Assembly (NCBI GenBank): GCA_019321725.1 | Contig: CM033106.1 | Location: forward strand, 21,016,965-21,080,964 | Direction of reading: 5' to 3' | DNA: 64,000 nucleotides | DNA from: Paulownia fortunei | Lineage: Eukaryota > Streptophyta > Magnoliopsida > Lamiales > Paulowniaceae | Part shown: in pieces, positions 45,333-57,179 of the stretch | How the letters are laid out: each line of letters begins with the position of its first letter | Numbering within the stretch: position 1 is the stretch's first letter | The notes under the pieces: model-generated | Seen by the model: the letters and a program-made list of their open reading frames with translations, nothing else | The model's database searches: none | What the model was told of the DNA's origin: nothing | Made by a program: the position numbers and the translations under genes

Positions 45333-45470
45333 GGTGCTTTGAGACTTTTTCAGGAGATTCTCTCTTTACCTTCGATCAGCGCCTGAAATTTTGAAATAGA
45401 AAATGAAAGTAAAAGAAAACAAAAAAAATATAAACTAATATTTCTGTGTTATATATTACCATGAATTCAA

Positions 45471-47288
45471 AGTTTTATATTGCTATGAAATATTGGCTTC
45501 GAGATAAGTAGGATGAACTGTTAAAGTAGGATGCCCAATGCTCTAATTGGATTGGGTGTATTATATTCTTTTATTTTTGTAAAGACAATTTTATTAGGAA
45601 TCATATTAATAAAAATGTATTTTTTTATCTTATGTCTTGCATATTTTATTTCTGCACATTAGATAAAGTCCTTAGACCAAATTTAGTTGTAGGGCATAGT
45701 CGCGCATATGATGGCGATTATGGAACATACCTCTAAAACTTGGGTCTTAAATAAGTTTCGAGTCGAGATCTTTTTGAGATAGAACATCGAATAGCTCAGT
45801 AAGACTCACACATATGATGCATGCTCATAAGACGAGGATGTCACATTCCATTGGCATTAATGTAGAGACGTAAGTGCATGTATGTGGGTGCTTGTTAGGG
45901 AACAAGTACACCGAACATAGCTCGCAAGAAATTCTTAGTTGGAGGCTTTACCTGTTGAAACAAAAAATTTTGTATTGCGATAGTACACGACTAGTCCTCA
46001 TACTTGAGGCACGATGATATTCTTGAGTGCATCCTGCAGTACTTTGATATATCTTCTAATTACTTGACAATCACAAATGGGGTATGTTGGGTGTTGCACT
46101 GGTGCGCATGGAGGTTTGTCAGTGACCAACATAAAATTCGACACTTGTCTTTTTAAATAAGAAAATCTCCTGTGTTTTCATAGTTCGTAATTCAAAGACC
46201 TTGGCCAAGGCAGGATGAACCATGATTCATCAAGAATTAATGAAACTTGAAATAGGATTACAGTTATTAAATCATTTAAAGTTTTGACTTATAATCCATG
46301 CTCTAGATTCAATCCAGAGATTAGTTGTCGAAAGGATCATACGTTTATGGTACTCGCAACTAAAATAGGTTTACTATCTATTTCACCTAAAACTAGTTGG
46401 CCATGATTACTTGTTAGGTATTTTCATGGATAGTGAGCTTCTTGGAATTAAGGAGTTGATTCAAAATGAATGATTCAATAACTGTAATCCCATTTCAAAT
46501 TCCATTAATTCTTGATGAATTATGGTTCATTCTGCCTTGGCCAAGGCTTTTGAATCACGAACTATGAAAACACAGGAGATTCCCTTATTTAAAAAAACAA
46601 GTATCGAATTTTATGTTGGTCACTGACAGACCTCCATGCGTACCAGTGCAACACCCAACATACCCCATTTATGATTGTCAAGCAATCAGAAAATATATCA
46701 AAGTACTGCAGGATGCACACAAGGATATCATCGAGCCTCAAGTATGAGGACTAGTCGTGTACTATCGCAATACAAAAATTCTTGTTTCAACAGGTAAAGC
46801 CTCCAACTAAGAATTTCTTGCGAGCTATGTTCGGTGTACTTGTTCCCTAACAAGCAACCACATACATGCACTTACGTCTCTATGCTAATGCTAATGGAAT
46901 GTGACATTCTCGTTTCATGATCATGCATCATATGTGCGAGGCTTACTGAGTTATTTGATATCCATATCAAAAAGTAAGTTCTTGACTCGAAACTTATTTA
47001 AAACCAAAGTTTTAGAGGGATGTTCCATGATCGCCATCATATGCGCAACCATGCCCTGTAACTAAATTTGGTCTAAGGACTTTATCTAATATGCAGAAAT
47101 AAAAGATGCAAGACATAAGATAAAAAAGTACATTTTTATTAATATGATTTCCAAAAAAATTGTTTTTACAAAAACAGAAAAATATAATACACTTAATCCA
47201 ATTGGAGTGTTGGGCATCCTACTCTAACAGTTCGTCCGACTTATCTCAAAACCAAAATTTCATGACAATATAAAACTTTGAATTCATG
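45471..47288. repeat. 1.8-kb near-palindrome (long inverted repeat, ~820-bp arms)
   Basis: Left arm about 45471-46289 and right arm about 46462-47288 are reverse complements with scattered mismatches (roughly one in ten by eye), around an unpaired centre of about 170-185 bases. Outer ends share ATGAATTCAAAGTTTTATAT. Landmarks: GGGAACAAGTACACCGAACA in the left arm and its complement at about 46833; CTTGGCCAAGGC near the centre. No protein motif. It may be a fold-back transposon or a pair of inverted copies of one element; no target duplication found. Confidence 0.85.
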
Positions 47289-48256
47289 AATTCAATGATA
47301 GACATTCTGAACATTCATTACAGATTTAGCCTTATCTATGATTGCAATAATCTTAGAATGAATCCTTGTTACCTTCTCAAATAACTGCTTACAACTTTGT
47401 TAAATGGACAATTAATACCAGACCTTGAGACTTATGAGTAATGATTTATCATTAAGATCATACCTCCTCATGTAAGTTAATTTTAAAATAGCAGATCAAT
47501 CAATTAAGTAGGTTCTCAACAATTCATTTGAGTGCACAGGTTAAAAAAAATTCACCAATTCCAGGTGGTTTCCTGTGTCTTGTTATAAGAGAGAAAATTG
47601 CTGTGAGGGTCGTGGTTGCAAAGTAAAAAGCTTCTGTTCTGACAGGAGGACAACCTTGACATATGCCTCAGGAGAGGGACATGAGATTTGGAACTACACA
47701 TAAATATAATTGATTTTTACCAGAGTATGATTGCATATATCCGCAGAGAGTTTTAGATATGAATCTTTATATCGTATAAAGATAGCATGATGCCCTCCTG
47801 AAGCCTCAAGTGCCATCTTGTTGCACGTAGCTGGACTGATGATTAAGTTTATGTGATCCTCTTAAGCCTAAGTTAAGGCTAGCAGATGCTTGACAATTAC
47901 TAGCCAAGGATGTTAGGAATATATATATGAAGCTTTTGGTTGATTTGTCGTTTAATTGAAAGAAAAAAGAAAATAGCTTTAGGAAAATTGTTTTCAGCAT
48001 TAAAGTTTCAGTTAGTTTAGCGTCTTATATTTATGTAAAATAAATGTGATAAAAGCTTGCAGAGCACAAAATGTCATATGGGAGAGTTGCTATTTAAATG
48101 AGGAATGAATAAACATGCTCAAATACAGGAAATGTGAGAAGTCGTAGAAGAAATATTTGTGTTTCTTTTCTAGTTAATTATCAATGATATGTACAAGTAT
48201 AAACTACCCCTTTTCCCTAATATACAAAATTTTTAATCTCATGATGAGTTTAACGG
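47289..48256. other. intergenic sequence 3' of DUF241 copy 1, no gene seen
   Basis: Non-repetitive-looking sequence. The last roughly 80 bases (about 48175-48256) resemble those downstream of copy 2 (about 60790-60881), so they are the shared 3' flank of the gene family. The 64-codon minus frame at 48000-47806 has no recognisable content. Confidence 0.45.
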
Positions 48257-49166
48257 CTAGTGGTTGAGAATGTTGAGGAAGAAAACTCTGGTTTTAATTA
48301 ACTGCCTTAACAAGAATTCTAGTTCTTCTTCAAGAATTTGAATGCTTGAGTCAATCTCTTTTAAGTGATTCACAAGCTCCTCAACCCTGTATCATTTTCT
48401 TGGCTCAGTTGCAAGAATGAATCCACCTTGTTCAATTCATTTAGATATGTTTCTTCACTTTGAAGCGATACTTTCTTGGAGTGCATTAGCTTTGATACCA
48501 ATGACCAGCTACTCCTTCTTTCTTGCACGTTAGTCCCCATCGCCTAGGTCAACAAAGACTCAGCAGGGAAAAGGTAACTGATTCTGCATCTTTTAACATG
48601 TAAACAAGAGTCATGTTTTCACAGTCTTTCTCCAAGGATAGGGCGTTGTCTTTACTTCTGAAACTCCTTAACTTTTTCAAAGACTTCCAGACTATTTTCT
48701 TTGACTTCCTTCTTGAGGTAAGGTAACGGTGGATGCCATGAACATCCTTTCTCCTCACGGCAGACAGAAGCTCTTGTACATCTAGCTTCGTGAGTGAGAT
48801 GAGATCTTTAACTGTGCTGCAAGCATCCAAAAGCCTGATATAATCATCCAATATTTTTTCAACCCATTTCTATTGACATTCCAGTAAAATGATCTATTGA
48901 TTGTGAAGCAGCAGAATCAAATCATCAATGTTGTCATACAAATTTTTAAGGCCATTTATTCTGTTGTTCATTGATGACAGAGATGAATAGGTGGCTTTTG
49001 AAGCTCTCACTCTGGACAAATTTTCATCAAAATGAGACATGGCAGGATGTGATCCTGAGGGCAAGCTAAGAGAACGGCCATGGTGAAGGGCTTTTGATCT
49101 CAAAGGTGAGAGTGCCACTATTTTTTCTTGGTGAAAATGAGGCTTCAAATTGAATTGCAAGTTCAA
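48257..49166 (-). pseudogene. DUF241 family gene, copy 1 (broken)
   Basis: DUF241 (PF03087) proteins are plant-specific, about 280-300 residues, mostly helical and of unknown molecular function. ATG at 49166 opens MNLQFNLKPHF; LHHGRSLSLPSGSHPAMSHF and NLSRVRASKATYSSLSS form the family N-terminus. Two in-frame TAG codons (near 48894 and 48870) interrupt before KWVEKILDDYIRLLDACSTVKD, LDVQELLSAVRRKD and RYLTSRRKSKK. A further stop at about 48549 comes before the continuing SKLMHSKKVSLQSEETYLNEL, IDSSIQILEEELEFLLRQLI and the terminal ILNH stop at 48257. It is single-exon like the family. Its closest relatives in the window are at 60882 and 62632. Confidence 0.85.
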
Positions 49167-49206
49167 TGAAGAAAGTTGTGATGTCTCCTAGCCTCATGCA
49201 TTTGCT

Positions 49207-49218
49207 CAATATATATAG
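49207..49218 (-). promoter_or_regulatory. TATA box of DUF241 copy 1
   Basis: CTATATATATTG on the minus strand about 40 bases upstream of the ATG. Copies 2 and 3 have TATATA motifs at comparable sites, and the GTGAAG next to it is shared with copy 2. Confidence 0.5.
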
Positions 49219-49567
49219 TGGTGAAGAGGACAGAAGGAATCCACATTATGTTCTCAACAAGGAGTTGGGGTGGTTTTTGATCTAGATTATCTATGATTCA
49301 GGCGATGTCTATGCAATGTCTCCCACTATAAAAACCAACATAATTGTATATTTTCAAAATTTAGTGGGATGATCCATATTATTAGTCCCTGGACATGTGC
49401 TGTTTGTAGTCTGCCTTCTCTAAGAAGAAATGACAACAACACAACTCTTCTGTTTTTCAGTGCTTCAATGTGAGGGATGCTGTACAGAATAACGTTTTCC
49501 AAATAATTCCTCTATGGGATGGATCTGCACTTGACTCTTGAGGGCCACTCTAATTAAAAAGGGTTTG
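49219..49567. other. upstream region of DUF241 copy 1, no gene
   Basis: Intergenic sequence between the promoter and the truncated LTR. A plus-strand CACTATAAAAACC near 49324 is TATA-like but has no supported gene behind it. Confidence 0.4.
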
Positions 49568-50793
49568 GAAAGAAGAATAAAATTTGGAAAAGAAAATAAA
49601 AATTCATAAAAAGATTTGAAAGTCATGCCACGGCTCAAGAAATTGGAGCCGTAGCCCTTGAAAATAGAGTTGCGGCGCTAGTTGTAAAGTTGGACAGAAT
49701 GTTTGGGGCCGAGGCCCCAGAAATCAGATTTGCGATGCCAGTTGGACAGATTATCTGGAGCCACAACCTCGAAAATCAGAGTTGCAGCAGCGCCAGTTCA
49801 TTTTGGCTGAGACAAATCAGAAATCAGAGTCCCGGCCCTAGTTTGCGAAAATTTTAAAATGCATTTTTTTTTTGTCCGATTTTGTGACTTCTTTTTGGAG
49901 GACTATAAAAGGCAACTTCCAAGACACATTTAGGATTGCTCTCTAGCCGAAAAATAGAGAGAAAAATAAGAAGAGAAGAGAGCAAGGCTTCAAGATTCAA
50001 GATTTGGGATTCTTTTTCAAGATTTCAGAGTTCTTCTTTTATTTTCCTTCTCTCTTACCTTTTGTCATGAATTTAGATTTATCTATGGATTTGATAGAAA
50101 TGATTAGGGGCTAAGTTCCTTATTTATAGTTTTGATGTAACCTAATTAGGATGATTTGAATTTATCTTTTTAATTCAATTGAATGCTTATTTGCTCTAGT
50201 TGAGTTTTCTACATGGGTTTTAATGCTTTTAATTAGTTGGCCACTAATTGAATGATTTGCTAATCATATTGACCAGGGAGGTGACGAATGTATCTAGTTT
50301 TATGAGTAAAAAATCATAAATTACATGTAAGATAGAAATATACTTGGATGGTTTGTGTAGTTTTTTATTGAAATCCATAGAATTCAATGATTTATTGATT
50401 GTTTAATTCATATAAGAATACATTGAGTTAGCAATTGATAATTTTTTTATTAGACATTGAGAGAGGCCAATGAATAATTGAGGAGTTCTTGACTATCAAA
50501 AATAAATTAAGATTGATGCGAGTAAGTATTCAAATCAGAATAATTATGGTGAAATCATAGCCCTAGATCTTAAAGTTATTGAGATTCATCCTTATTTATG
50601 TTTGCGTATTAGTTTAGTGACATTTTATTTTAGTTTGCATAAATTACCACTCCAATACAATTGTTAAAATAAAATTAGAATTAACCAAATTTTGGCATTT
50701 AATAATACATAGTTCTCATGAGAACGATATTTCACTTACCCACTTTATTACTTATTAATGATAACGTGCACAAGCGTTCATAAATTTTGCAAC
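49568..50793 (+). repeat. 5' LTR of the right Athila element (5'-truncated)
   Basis: Aligns with the reverse complement of 40140-41390. TATA box ACTATAAAAGGC at about 49902. It ends at TTTTGCAACA, just before a degenerate primer site (TTTAGCATGTTGTTGGGAAC, about 50795-50815; usual core TGGCGCCGTTGCCGGGGA). Confidence 0.78.
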
Positions 50794-50960
50794 AAGATTT
50801 TAGCATGTTGTTGGGAACTGTTTTATTTTGTTAATATCGATACCAAGTAACTCTAATTTTAGTTTGTATTTTTTTTTCTTTTACTTTTGTTTTCTATTTC
50901 AAATTTTCAGGCGTTGATCGAAGGTGAAGAGAGAATCTCCTAAACAAGTCTCAAAGCACC

Positions 50961-52430
50961 ATGGCACGCGTAAGGGAAAATGCATAGATCAATAAGGAAC
51001 TATATGATTATGCTATATCTATGGTTGTTGATACATTCTCGGGAATTGAGCACCTTCTCATTCAAGCAAATAATTTTGAAATTAAACTGGCTATTATTGA
51101 GATGATTCAAGCTAATCAGTTTTATGGATTAGCCAATGAGGATCCCAATGCACACATAGAAGATTTTCTCAAAATTTGTGATTCATTCAAGTACAATGGT
51201 GTTACTGATGATGCCATTAGATTGAGATTGTTTCCATTTTCACTTCGGGACAAGGCCAAAATCTAGTTGAATTCTTTATCTGTTAGGACAATCACTACTT
51301 GGGCATGCTTAGCTCAAAGCTTTCTAGCTAAGTTTTTCCCACTCGCTAAGACAGCAAAGATGCGGAATGATATCATTACATTTGCTTAATATGAAATCCT
51401 TACATAAGGTTTGGGAAAGGTACAAGGATCTATTTTGGAGGTGCCCACATCACGGCTTACCAGATTGGTTGCAAGTACAAACTTTCTCTAATGGTTTAAG
51501 TCGTTCAACTAGAACTTTAATTGATGCAGCAACTGGTAGGGCTTTGTTGGGAAAGATGCATGAGGAGGCCTACGACTTACTTAAAACCATGGCTGCAAAT
51601 GCTCATCAAAGGCTTTCTGAAAGAAGTATTCCAAAGAAAGAATTTGGAGTATATGAAGTTGATGCCCTCACTGCTCAAGTTGCTACATTGTCTCAGTAGC
51701 TTAGTTCATTCACCACCAATGCAGTTTCCAAACTAGTTGAGGTATGTGATTTTTTGCAATAATCCTCATCTTAGCACTAAATGTCAAATTAGCAATCCAT
51801 TTCCTCCATCACAGTCCAAACATGCGCAATTTATTGGAAACTCTAATGAACAAAATAATCTGTTCTCCAACTCATACAATTAGGGATGGCACAATTATCC
51901 AAATCTTTCACAGAGAAATTGCCAAAATATAGTGAGGCCTCCATCAAATTTTCAGCCTCAACTTCCACCACAACCATAGCCGCCATCAAATAAAATCTCA
52001 CTTGAAGAAGCACTTGCCCAGTTGACTATGAGCACAAATAAATTCATGGCAAGAATGGAGGCTACTTTGAAGAAATAAAAGACTTCAATTCAGAATCAAG
52101 AAGCCTCTATTCAGAACATGGAGGTTCAAATGGGTTAAATTGTAATTATGCTTAGCACAAGGTCTCTCAAGGTTCTTTTTTTCCAGTAATATTGAGACAA
52201 ACCTTAAGGAAAATGTGCATGACATTACTCTTCATAGAGGTAAGGAGTTTTTGGAACTTAAAAGAAAAATCATTAATCTAAAGAAGTTGGTAATGGAGAG
52301 TGTTGTTAAAGAGTCTAATGAAACTCCTAGTAAGAAAATTGGGAAGCCTAAGTCAAAGTTGTTTCCGGATAACCCTTCCCCAAATGTGCCTCCTATCCTA
52401 TTTCCTCAGTGCTTCCAAAAATAAAAACCA
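50961..52430 (+). pseudogene. Athila gag, right copy
   Basis: ATG at 50961 (a MARVREN start), with a TAG soon after at about 50985. Frame 51021-51266: FEIKLAIIEMIQANQFYG, NEDPNAHIEDFLKICD, YNGVTDDAIRLRLFPFSLRD. Frame 51367-51699: ERYKDLFWRCPHHGLPDWL, STRTLIDAATGRALLGKM, EEAYDLLKTMAANAHQ, FGVYEVDALTAQVATLSQ. A Pro/Gln-rich linker near 51950 and a Lys/Pro-rich frame at 52215-52424 follow. Multiple stops. Confidence 0.87.
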
Positions 52431-52599
52431 GATAAGCAATTTTCTAAGTTTTTAGATATTTTTAAAAAGTTGCATATTAACATCCTTTTTGCAGATGCCT
52501 TAGAACAAATGATCGACTACGTAAAATTCATAAAGTTGGTTATTTTCAATAAAAAATTATTGAAAGAATATGAGACAGTGATACTTACTGAGAAATGTA

Positions 52600-53061
52600 G
52601 AGCAATCTTATAAAAGAAGTTGCCACCCAGTGGAAAGATTCAGGGAGTTTTACAATTCCTTGCACCATTGTAAATTCATTTTTTGATAAAGATTTATATG
52701 ATTTGGGTGCAAGTATAAATCTAATACGTCTCTCTGTATACAAGAAACTTAGGCTTGGAGAAGCAAATCCAACCACCGTATCTCTGCAACTCGCTGATAG
52801 GTCTATTAAGTACCCTAGGGGAATAATCGAAGATGTGCTAGTGAAAGTAGACAAGTTCGTCTTCCCTACAGATTTCATAATATTAGACATGGACAAAGAT
52901 CAAGATATTTCAATAATTCTTGGTCAACCATTTTTAGCTATGGGGAGAGCTTTTATCGATATGCAAAATAGTGAGCTGATTTTGAGAGTTCAAAATAAAC
53001 AAGTTTCATTCAATGTGTTTAAGGAGATAAAACATCCAAGTGGAGTTGATAGTTGCTCGTG
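52600..53061 (+). pseudogene. Athila protease, right copy
   Basis: Frame 52703-53062 with lead-in from about 52602: KDSGSFTIPCTIVNSFF, DLYDLGASINLIRLSVYKKL, SLQLADRSIKYPRGIIEDVL, FPTDFIILDMDKDQDISIIL and GQPFLAMGRAFIDMQN. The retropepsin active site DLGAS and the ILGQPFLA flap/second motif are kept, but there is no gag-pol continuity and no RT follows. Confidence 0.85.
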
Positions 53062-53368
53062 AATGGAGACTGCTGACAAATGCATGAAAGTGACTATTTT
53101 AAAGAAACAACCATCTCAGCCTTTAACAACTTGTTCATTTAGAATTTCAAATAAAGATGATCTTAAAACCTTGGAATTTGTGCACCAACCAAGTTGGCAA
53201 TGACTGGAAGGGTACACTGATGATGGAGGAAGTCTCAATGAGTCTATGATCATTTTACCAGACACGAGATCTAGAGACAATCTGGCTGAAAACTATAAAT
53301 TAAGCTCTTTTTAGGAAGTAACCCAAATATTTTACATTTTATTTCATAGGTTTATTTTGTTGTTAACT

Positions 53369-54510
53369 AACCATTGAAAACTAATTAGATAACCAAGTCC
53401 TCGTTGACTGCAACATACCTATATCATTCCCAATTAGTAGGATGTCATCAACGTAGAGTACAACAAATGTAACTACACTCCCACTAACCTTGTTGTAGGC
53501 ACATGGTTCATTCGGGTTCTTATGAAAATCAAACATTTTGATCATTTCATCAAACCGGATGTTTCAACTCCTTAAAGCTTGTTTGAGTTCATAAATGGAT
53601 CTCTGGAGCTTGCAAACCTTTTGCTTGCTCTCAATAGATATGAAGCCTTATGGTTGCTTCATATAGATCTCTTCTTTAATGTTTCCATTAAGAAAAATGG
53701 TCTTTACATCCATTTTCCATATCTCATAGTCATAATATGCAGATATGGCCAGTAGTATCCGTATGGATTTAAGCATCGCTACTGGTGAAAAAGTTTCCTC
53801 ATAATTAATTCCTTACTTTTGAGTATAACCTTTTGCTACCAATCGTGCCTTATAGGTCGCTACCTCTCTATCTACTCCAAGCTTCTGCTTATAGACCCAT
53901 TTGTAGTTAATAGGAATAATTTCCTATGGTGGGTCTACCAAAGTCCATACCTTGTTGGAGTACATCGAGCCCATTTTGGACTATATAGCTTCCTACTACT
54001 TCTCTGAGTCAATATCAGACATCGCCTCTCCATAGTTTCTTAGATCATTATCTAAGGGGAGTCTCTCTTCTTTGTTCTCTAACAACAAGCTGTACATCTT
54101 AGGTACCCTTGTGACCCTTTCAGATCTTCGAAGAGGTTTGCTTCAAAGGGTCCAGCATCAGCTGGTGTACCATTTACTACATCAGTTAGGGAGTTCTGTG
54201 GTTTTTGAACCTCTTCAAGTTCTACGATACATGAACAGACTTGCAAGATACTCCTTGCAATTTCTCTTCCAGTATCCTGATTTGCCGTAGTAATAGCGCT
54301 TGTCATTGGCTTGAAAAGAAACCTTTTTGACACCGCCCTTAGCTTTCAGTTTGTTGGGTTTAGAAAAAACCCTTTCCTTTCTTTTTTCCTTTCTTGGGCT
54401 TTTTAGCCTTTGATTCGGAAGAAGATCCAACAAGCAGAACCGGTGATGGACTCAGCCGTCTTTATCATGTTCACAAGCTCAGCGAGACTAATCTCCATAT
54501 TGTGCAGTTA
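53369..54510 (-). pseudogene. Ty1/copia gag and reverse transcriptase remnant
   Basis: On the minus strand: a gag segment (MEISLAELVNMIKT, about 54500), Lys-rich linker AKGGVKKVSFQAND, CCHC remnant YYYGKSGYWKRNCK (54300-54260; first Cys residues changed to Tyr), then, after an internal deletion, RT. RT blocks: EVATYKARLVAKGYTQ, INYEETFSPVAMLKSIR, IWKMDVKTIFLNGNIKEEIY, QRSIYELKQALRS and VVLYVDDILLIGND (53460-53420; catalytic YVDD kept). Many frameshifts. Protease and integrase are missing. It abuts the right Athila copy. Confidence 0.82.
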
Positions 54511-55301
54511 AAGTTGACAACAAAGTGGTTTAATTTATATATAAATATAATTATAATATATATATGATATATATCTATCTTGATATTATTTGAATAGTTC
54601 AAATTAATATCAATAATGTATGTAGACAATTTTGATGATTAATATAGTCTCAAATTAGTCCACATACAATAGAAGAGAGAAAAGAGAAAAGTTCTTGAAA
54701 GATTTGGAATCCTTCCAAGAGAAGGTTTTGAAGTAGTTCAAAATTGAAAAACTTACCAAGAGTTGGAAAGGAATTAAAATTTTCAACTCTATATATATGA
54801 GGGATGAAAATTACATAATTAATTCAGAAAATTTGAGCAAAAATTATTTTGTTTAAAGTCTTCTATTTTACTCTCAAAAAAAGAAAAGAAAGAAAAAAAA
54901 ATCAGTTTCTTATTATTCTCTTCATATTATTGTTTCAAGAACTTAAAGAATTAATCTTTATTATTCTAGAAAATTTACTTCGATTCCAGATTAGTAAATA
55001 ATTAAAAGCATACTAGAGAATCCTTTTGATTGGTGTTGCTCTTCCATATTATGGACCTAATAGAGGGGAGACACTTGGATCCCTGTGAGTTCTGATAGTC
55101 CAGAATAAGTAATTGATTGCTTCATTCCCTACAACAACTAGAGTGTACAGAATGTATAATCCAAATGTAATATTTATTTATATATTCACTTGAATAAGCA
55201 TGATTGTTAAAATTGCTTTCGAATCAAGAGGTTAAATTTATATTTGATAAAATTTTAATTTTCCGCTGTGTATACCCCTATGATTATAGTAAACCCAACA
55301 T
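54511..55301 (+). repeat. candidate copia solo LTR
   Basis: Ends AATTTTCCGCTGTGTATAC...AACCCAACA at 55301, a typical plus-strand copia LTR end, with a TATA-like CTCTATATATATGAGG at about 54787 and no primer site after it. The start is uncertain. It could have been the LTR of an element whose body is gone. Confidence 0.45.
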
Positions 55302-55776
55302 GAATTAGATACTTGAGAGTGAGCTATTCATTTAAAGCAGATTTAGCCTTTTCAATTAATCTCAAATATAGTGTTTACATAGCTTAGTTAAGGCTAGTAT
55401 AACAGAATTGCTAAGATTCTTATGGAGGGGATGATGACTATTTTCCTACTCAGACTGTATTAACTGTAGTGAAAGAAACGGGGGTGAAAGGATAACTTTT
55501 TCTTATCCTTTAAAGGGACAACTGGAGAAGTTGTGCGCCCTTAACATCGTGGTAGATAGTGATTTCCAAATCATATTCTTTCTTTAGGGTGCTTTAGGGA
55601 ATTAGTGGAACTAGAAAATGTGAAAATGATTCTTGACACACCTGGGGAGGTTTAAAGTATCAATTTTTATCAGTATATGAGTTAAACTTTAAGTCCACCA
55701 CTGCTTAAATTGTCGTGTTTGACTAATCATACAAATTAAAGATCCTCTTACACCAAGTGGGGTTGGCTAGTGGCTA
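55302..55776. other. intergenic sequence, no gene seen
   Basis: Between the candidate solo LTR and the copia element. No frame or motif that I can support. It is the left flank of the copia insertion site. Confidence 0.4.
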
Positions 55777-55781
55777 GAAAT

Positions 55782-56186
55782 TATTTCAATTAATGTGTTG
55801 AAAAATCAATAAATTTAGATTCACATCATGCTTAAATGTTGCAATTAATGTGCAGCAAATTTGAAAATTTTTGTTGAAAATATTTCATCTTATGTAATTA
55901 CAGGTTGGGCTAGTTGATGACATCATGTCTAACTTAATAATACTTCTAAATTTTCAAAGACTTTTGTCTTCATTTGGTCAAAATATGCAACATGCTTATG
56001 TATTAATTATGATTGTATGAATGAGAAAAATAAGTGTGAATCAATATAAAAAATCATATTTTGCTCTTTATTTTCTCCCTGTTTTTCAGCTCAAAAATAC
56101 ATTTTAACTACTGAAAATTTGCAGTCATTATCCTTCATAACTAAACCTTACTTTCAACATAAGAAACTTCCAAAAATGATTCAACA
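55782..56186 (+). repeat. 5' LTR of the copia element
   Basis: Aligns over its length with 60107-60518 and ends TTCAACA. The expected TGTTG start has decayed to TATTTC. LTR end and primer site are three bases apart. Confidence 0.88.
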
Positions 56187-56189
56187 AAG

Positions 56190-56202
56190 TGGTATCAGAG
56201 CC
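56190..56202 (+). other. copia primer-binding site
   Basis: TGGTATCAGAGCC, an exact match to the plant initiator tRNA-Met primer-site consensus, just inside the 5' LTR. Confidence 0.9.
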
Positions 56203-56390
56203 TGGTTATAAAAGCTAGGCTTTTTTAAGGAAAAAAACAAGAAAAATGTAGTTGAAAGAGAAAAAGGTGTTGCTGTTAAAATAAGTTACAACAGAAAAAT
56301 TCCATGACAAACTTAAGCAATTTGCAGCAAGTTACTCTTCCAATTTTTTTGGAGAGAAAACTATGAATTTTGGTGTGAGAAAAAAAAATA

Positions 56391-57075
56391 GTGCTGGCCT
56401 CTTTAGACTTGTGGGAGCTTGTACAAGATTGCTATGAAGATAAGGAAAAAAGAGTAAACCTCACAGTAGCTCAAATAAAGGAGTTGAAGAAAATAAAACA
56501 AAAAGATGCTGTAGCTTTGTCCAAAATCCAACAAGTTATTGCAGACTCAATCTTTCATAGAATAATGGAAGCTGAAAAATCGAAAGACGTATGGGATATT
56601 CTTCAAAAGGAATTTGGTGGAGATGAGAAGGTAAGAACTATCAAACTTCAAACTTTTAGAAGGGAGTTAGAAAATTTGAAAATGAAAGAGAAAGGAAACT
56701 TGAATGAGTTTCATTCAAAGTTTATAGAGTTAACAAATCAAATGAAGACTTATAATGAAGAACTCTCAAAACAAAGAATGGTTGAAATTTTTTTGATTTG
56801 TCTACCGTTAAAATTTAAACCTATTGTGGTTGTTATGGAGAATCATTAAGTGGTGAATAAAATAGAGGACAACCATTTAGATGTGGAAGATTTGGTAGAG
56901 AAAAAGAAAGAGCAAGAAATTTAGGGACGATGAAGAGGTTTCTATCAAAATAAAAATGACAATGAAAAGAAGTGCACACATTGTGAAAAAACTAGTCATA
57001 AGTATAAGGATTGTTGGTTTAAAGGCAAGCCCAAATGTCACAATTATAATAAGTTTGATCATGTCCTAAAAGATT
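56391..57075 (+). pseudogene. copia gag with two zinc knuckles
   Basis: Frame 56391-56849: LDLWELVQDCYED, IFHRIMEAEKSKDVWDILQ, EFGGDEKVRTIKLQTFRREL, EFHSKFIELTNQMKTYNEEL and RMVEIFLICLPLKFKPIV, the UBN2-type copia gag. A TAA ends it; the continuation holds CTHCEKTSHKYKDCW and CHNYNKFDHVLKDC (56973-57080), two CCHC-like knuckles, the second with one Cys replaced by Tyr or Asn. Translation would stop early. Confidence 0.88.
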
Positions 57076-57179
57076 GTTATGTAAACAATCAACCACAAAA
57101 TCAACAACAAACTAACTTTTTGGATGAGAAAAAAAGTGGAGAAAATATGTTTTATGCTCGTCAAGTTGCCACCGAAAGA

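Larger units (their letters stand above)
40140..45437 (-). mobile_element. Athila-type gypsy element, left copy (minus strand; 3' part with LTR)
   Basis: On the minus strand: gag from ATG 45332, protease near 43667-43383, a non-coding 3' region, a polypurine-like tract (AAGTTTGGGAGTAT) and a 3' LTR (41507-40140). No RT or integrase is present, so it was non-autonomous or deleted. The gag leader matches 50886-50960 of the right copy and breaks off at about 45437, close to the palindromic element; the 5' LTR is lost. Confidence 0.82.
49568..53368 (+). mobile_element. Athila-type gypsy element, right copy (plus strand; 5' part with LTR)
   Basis: On the plus strand: 5' LTR (first ~110 bases missing), decayed primer site, gag from ATG 50961, protease 52600-53061 and a short downstream region. 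It is cut at about 53368 where a minus-strand copia fragment begins. It mirrors the left copy at 40140-45437 in opposite orientation and includes the LTR-to-gag leader lost there. Confidence 0.82.

Noticed and set aside
45471..47288. Near-palindrome as a microRNA precursor
   Set aside because: Arms of about 820 bases are far longer than microRNA precursors; fold-back element or inverted pair is likelier.
48549..49166. Two adjacent intact genes instead of one broken DUF241 gene
   Set aside because: The two frames are in register and together cover a single DUF241 domain, separated only by TAG codons.
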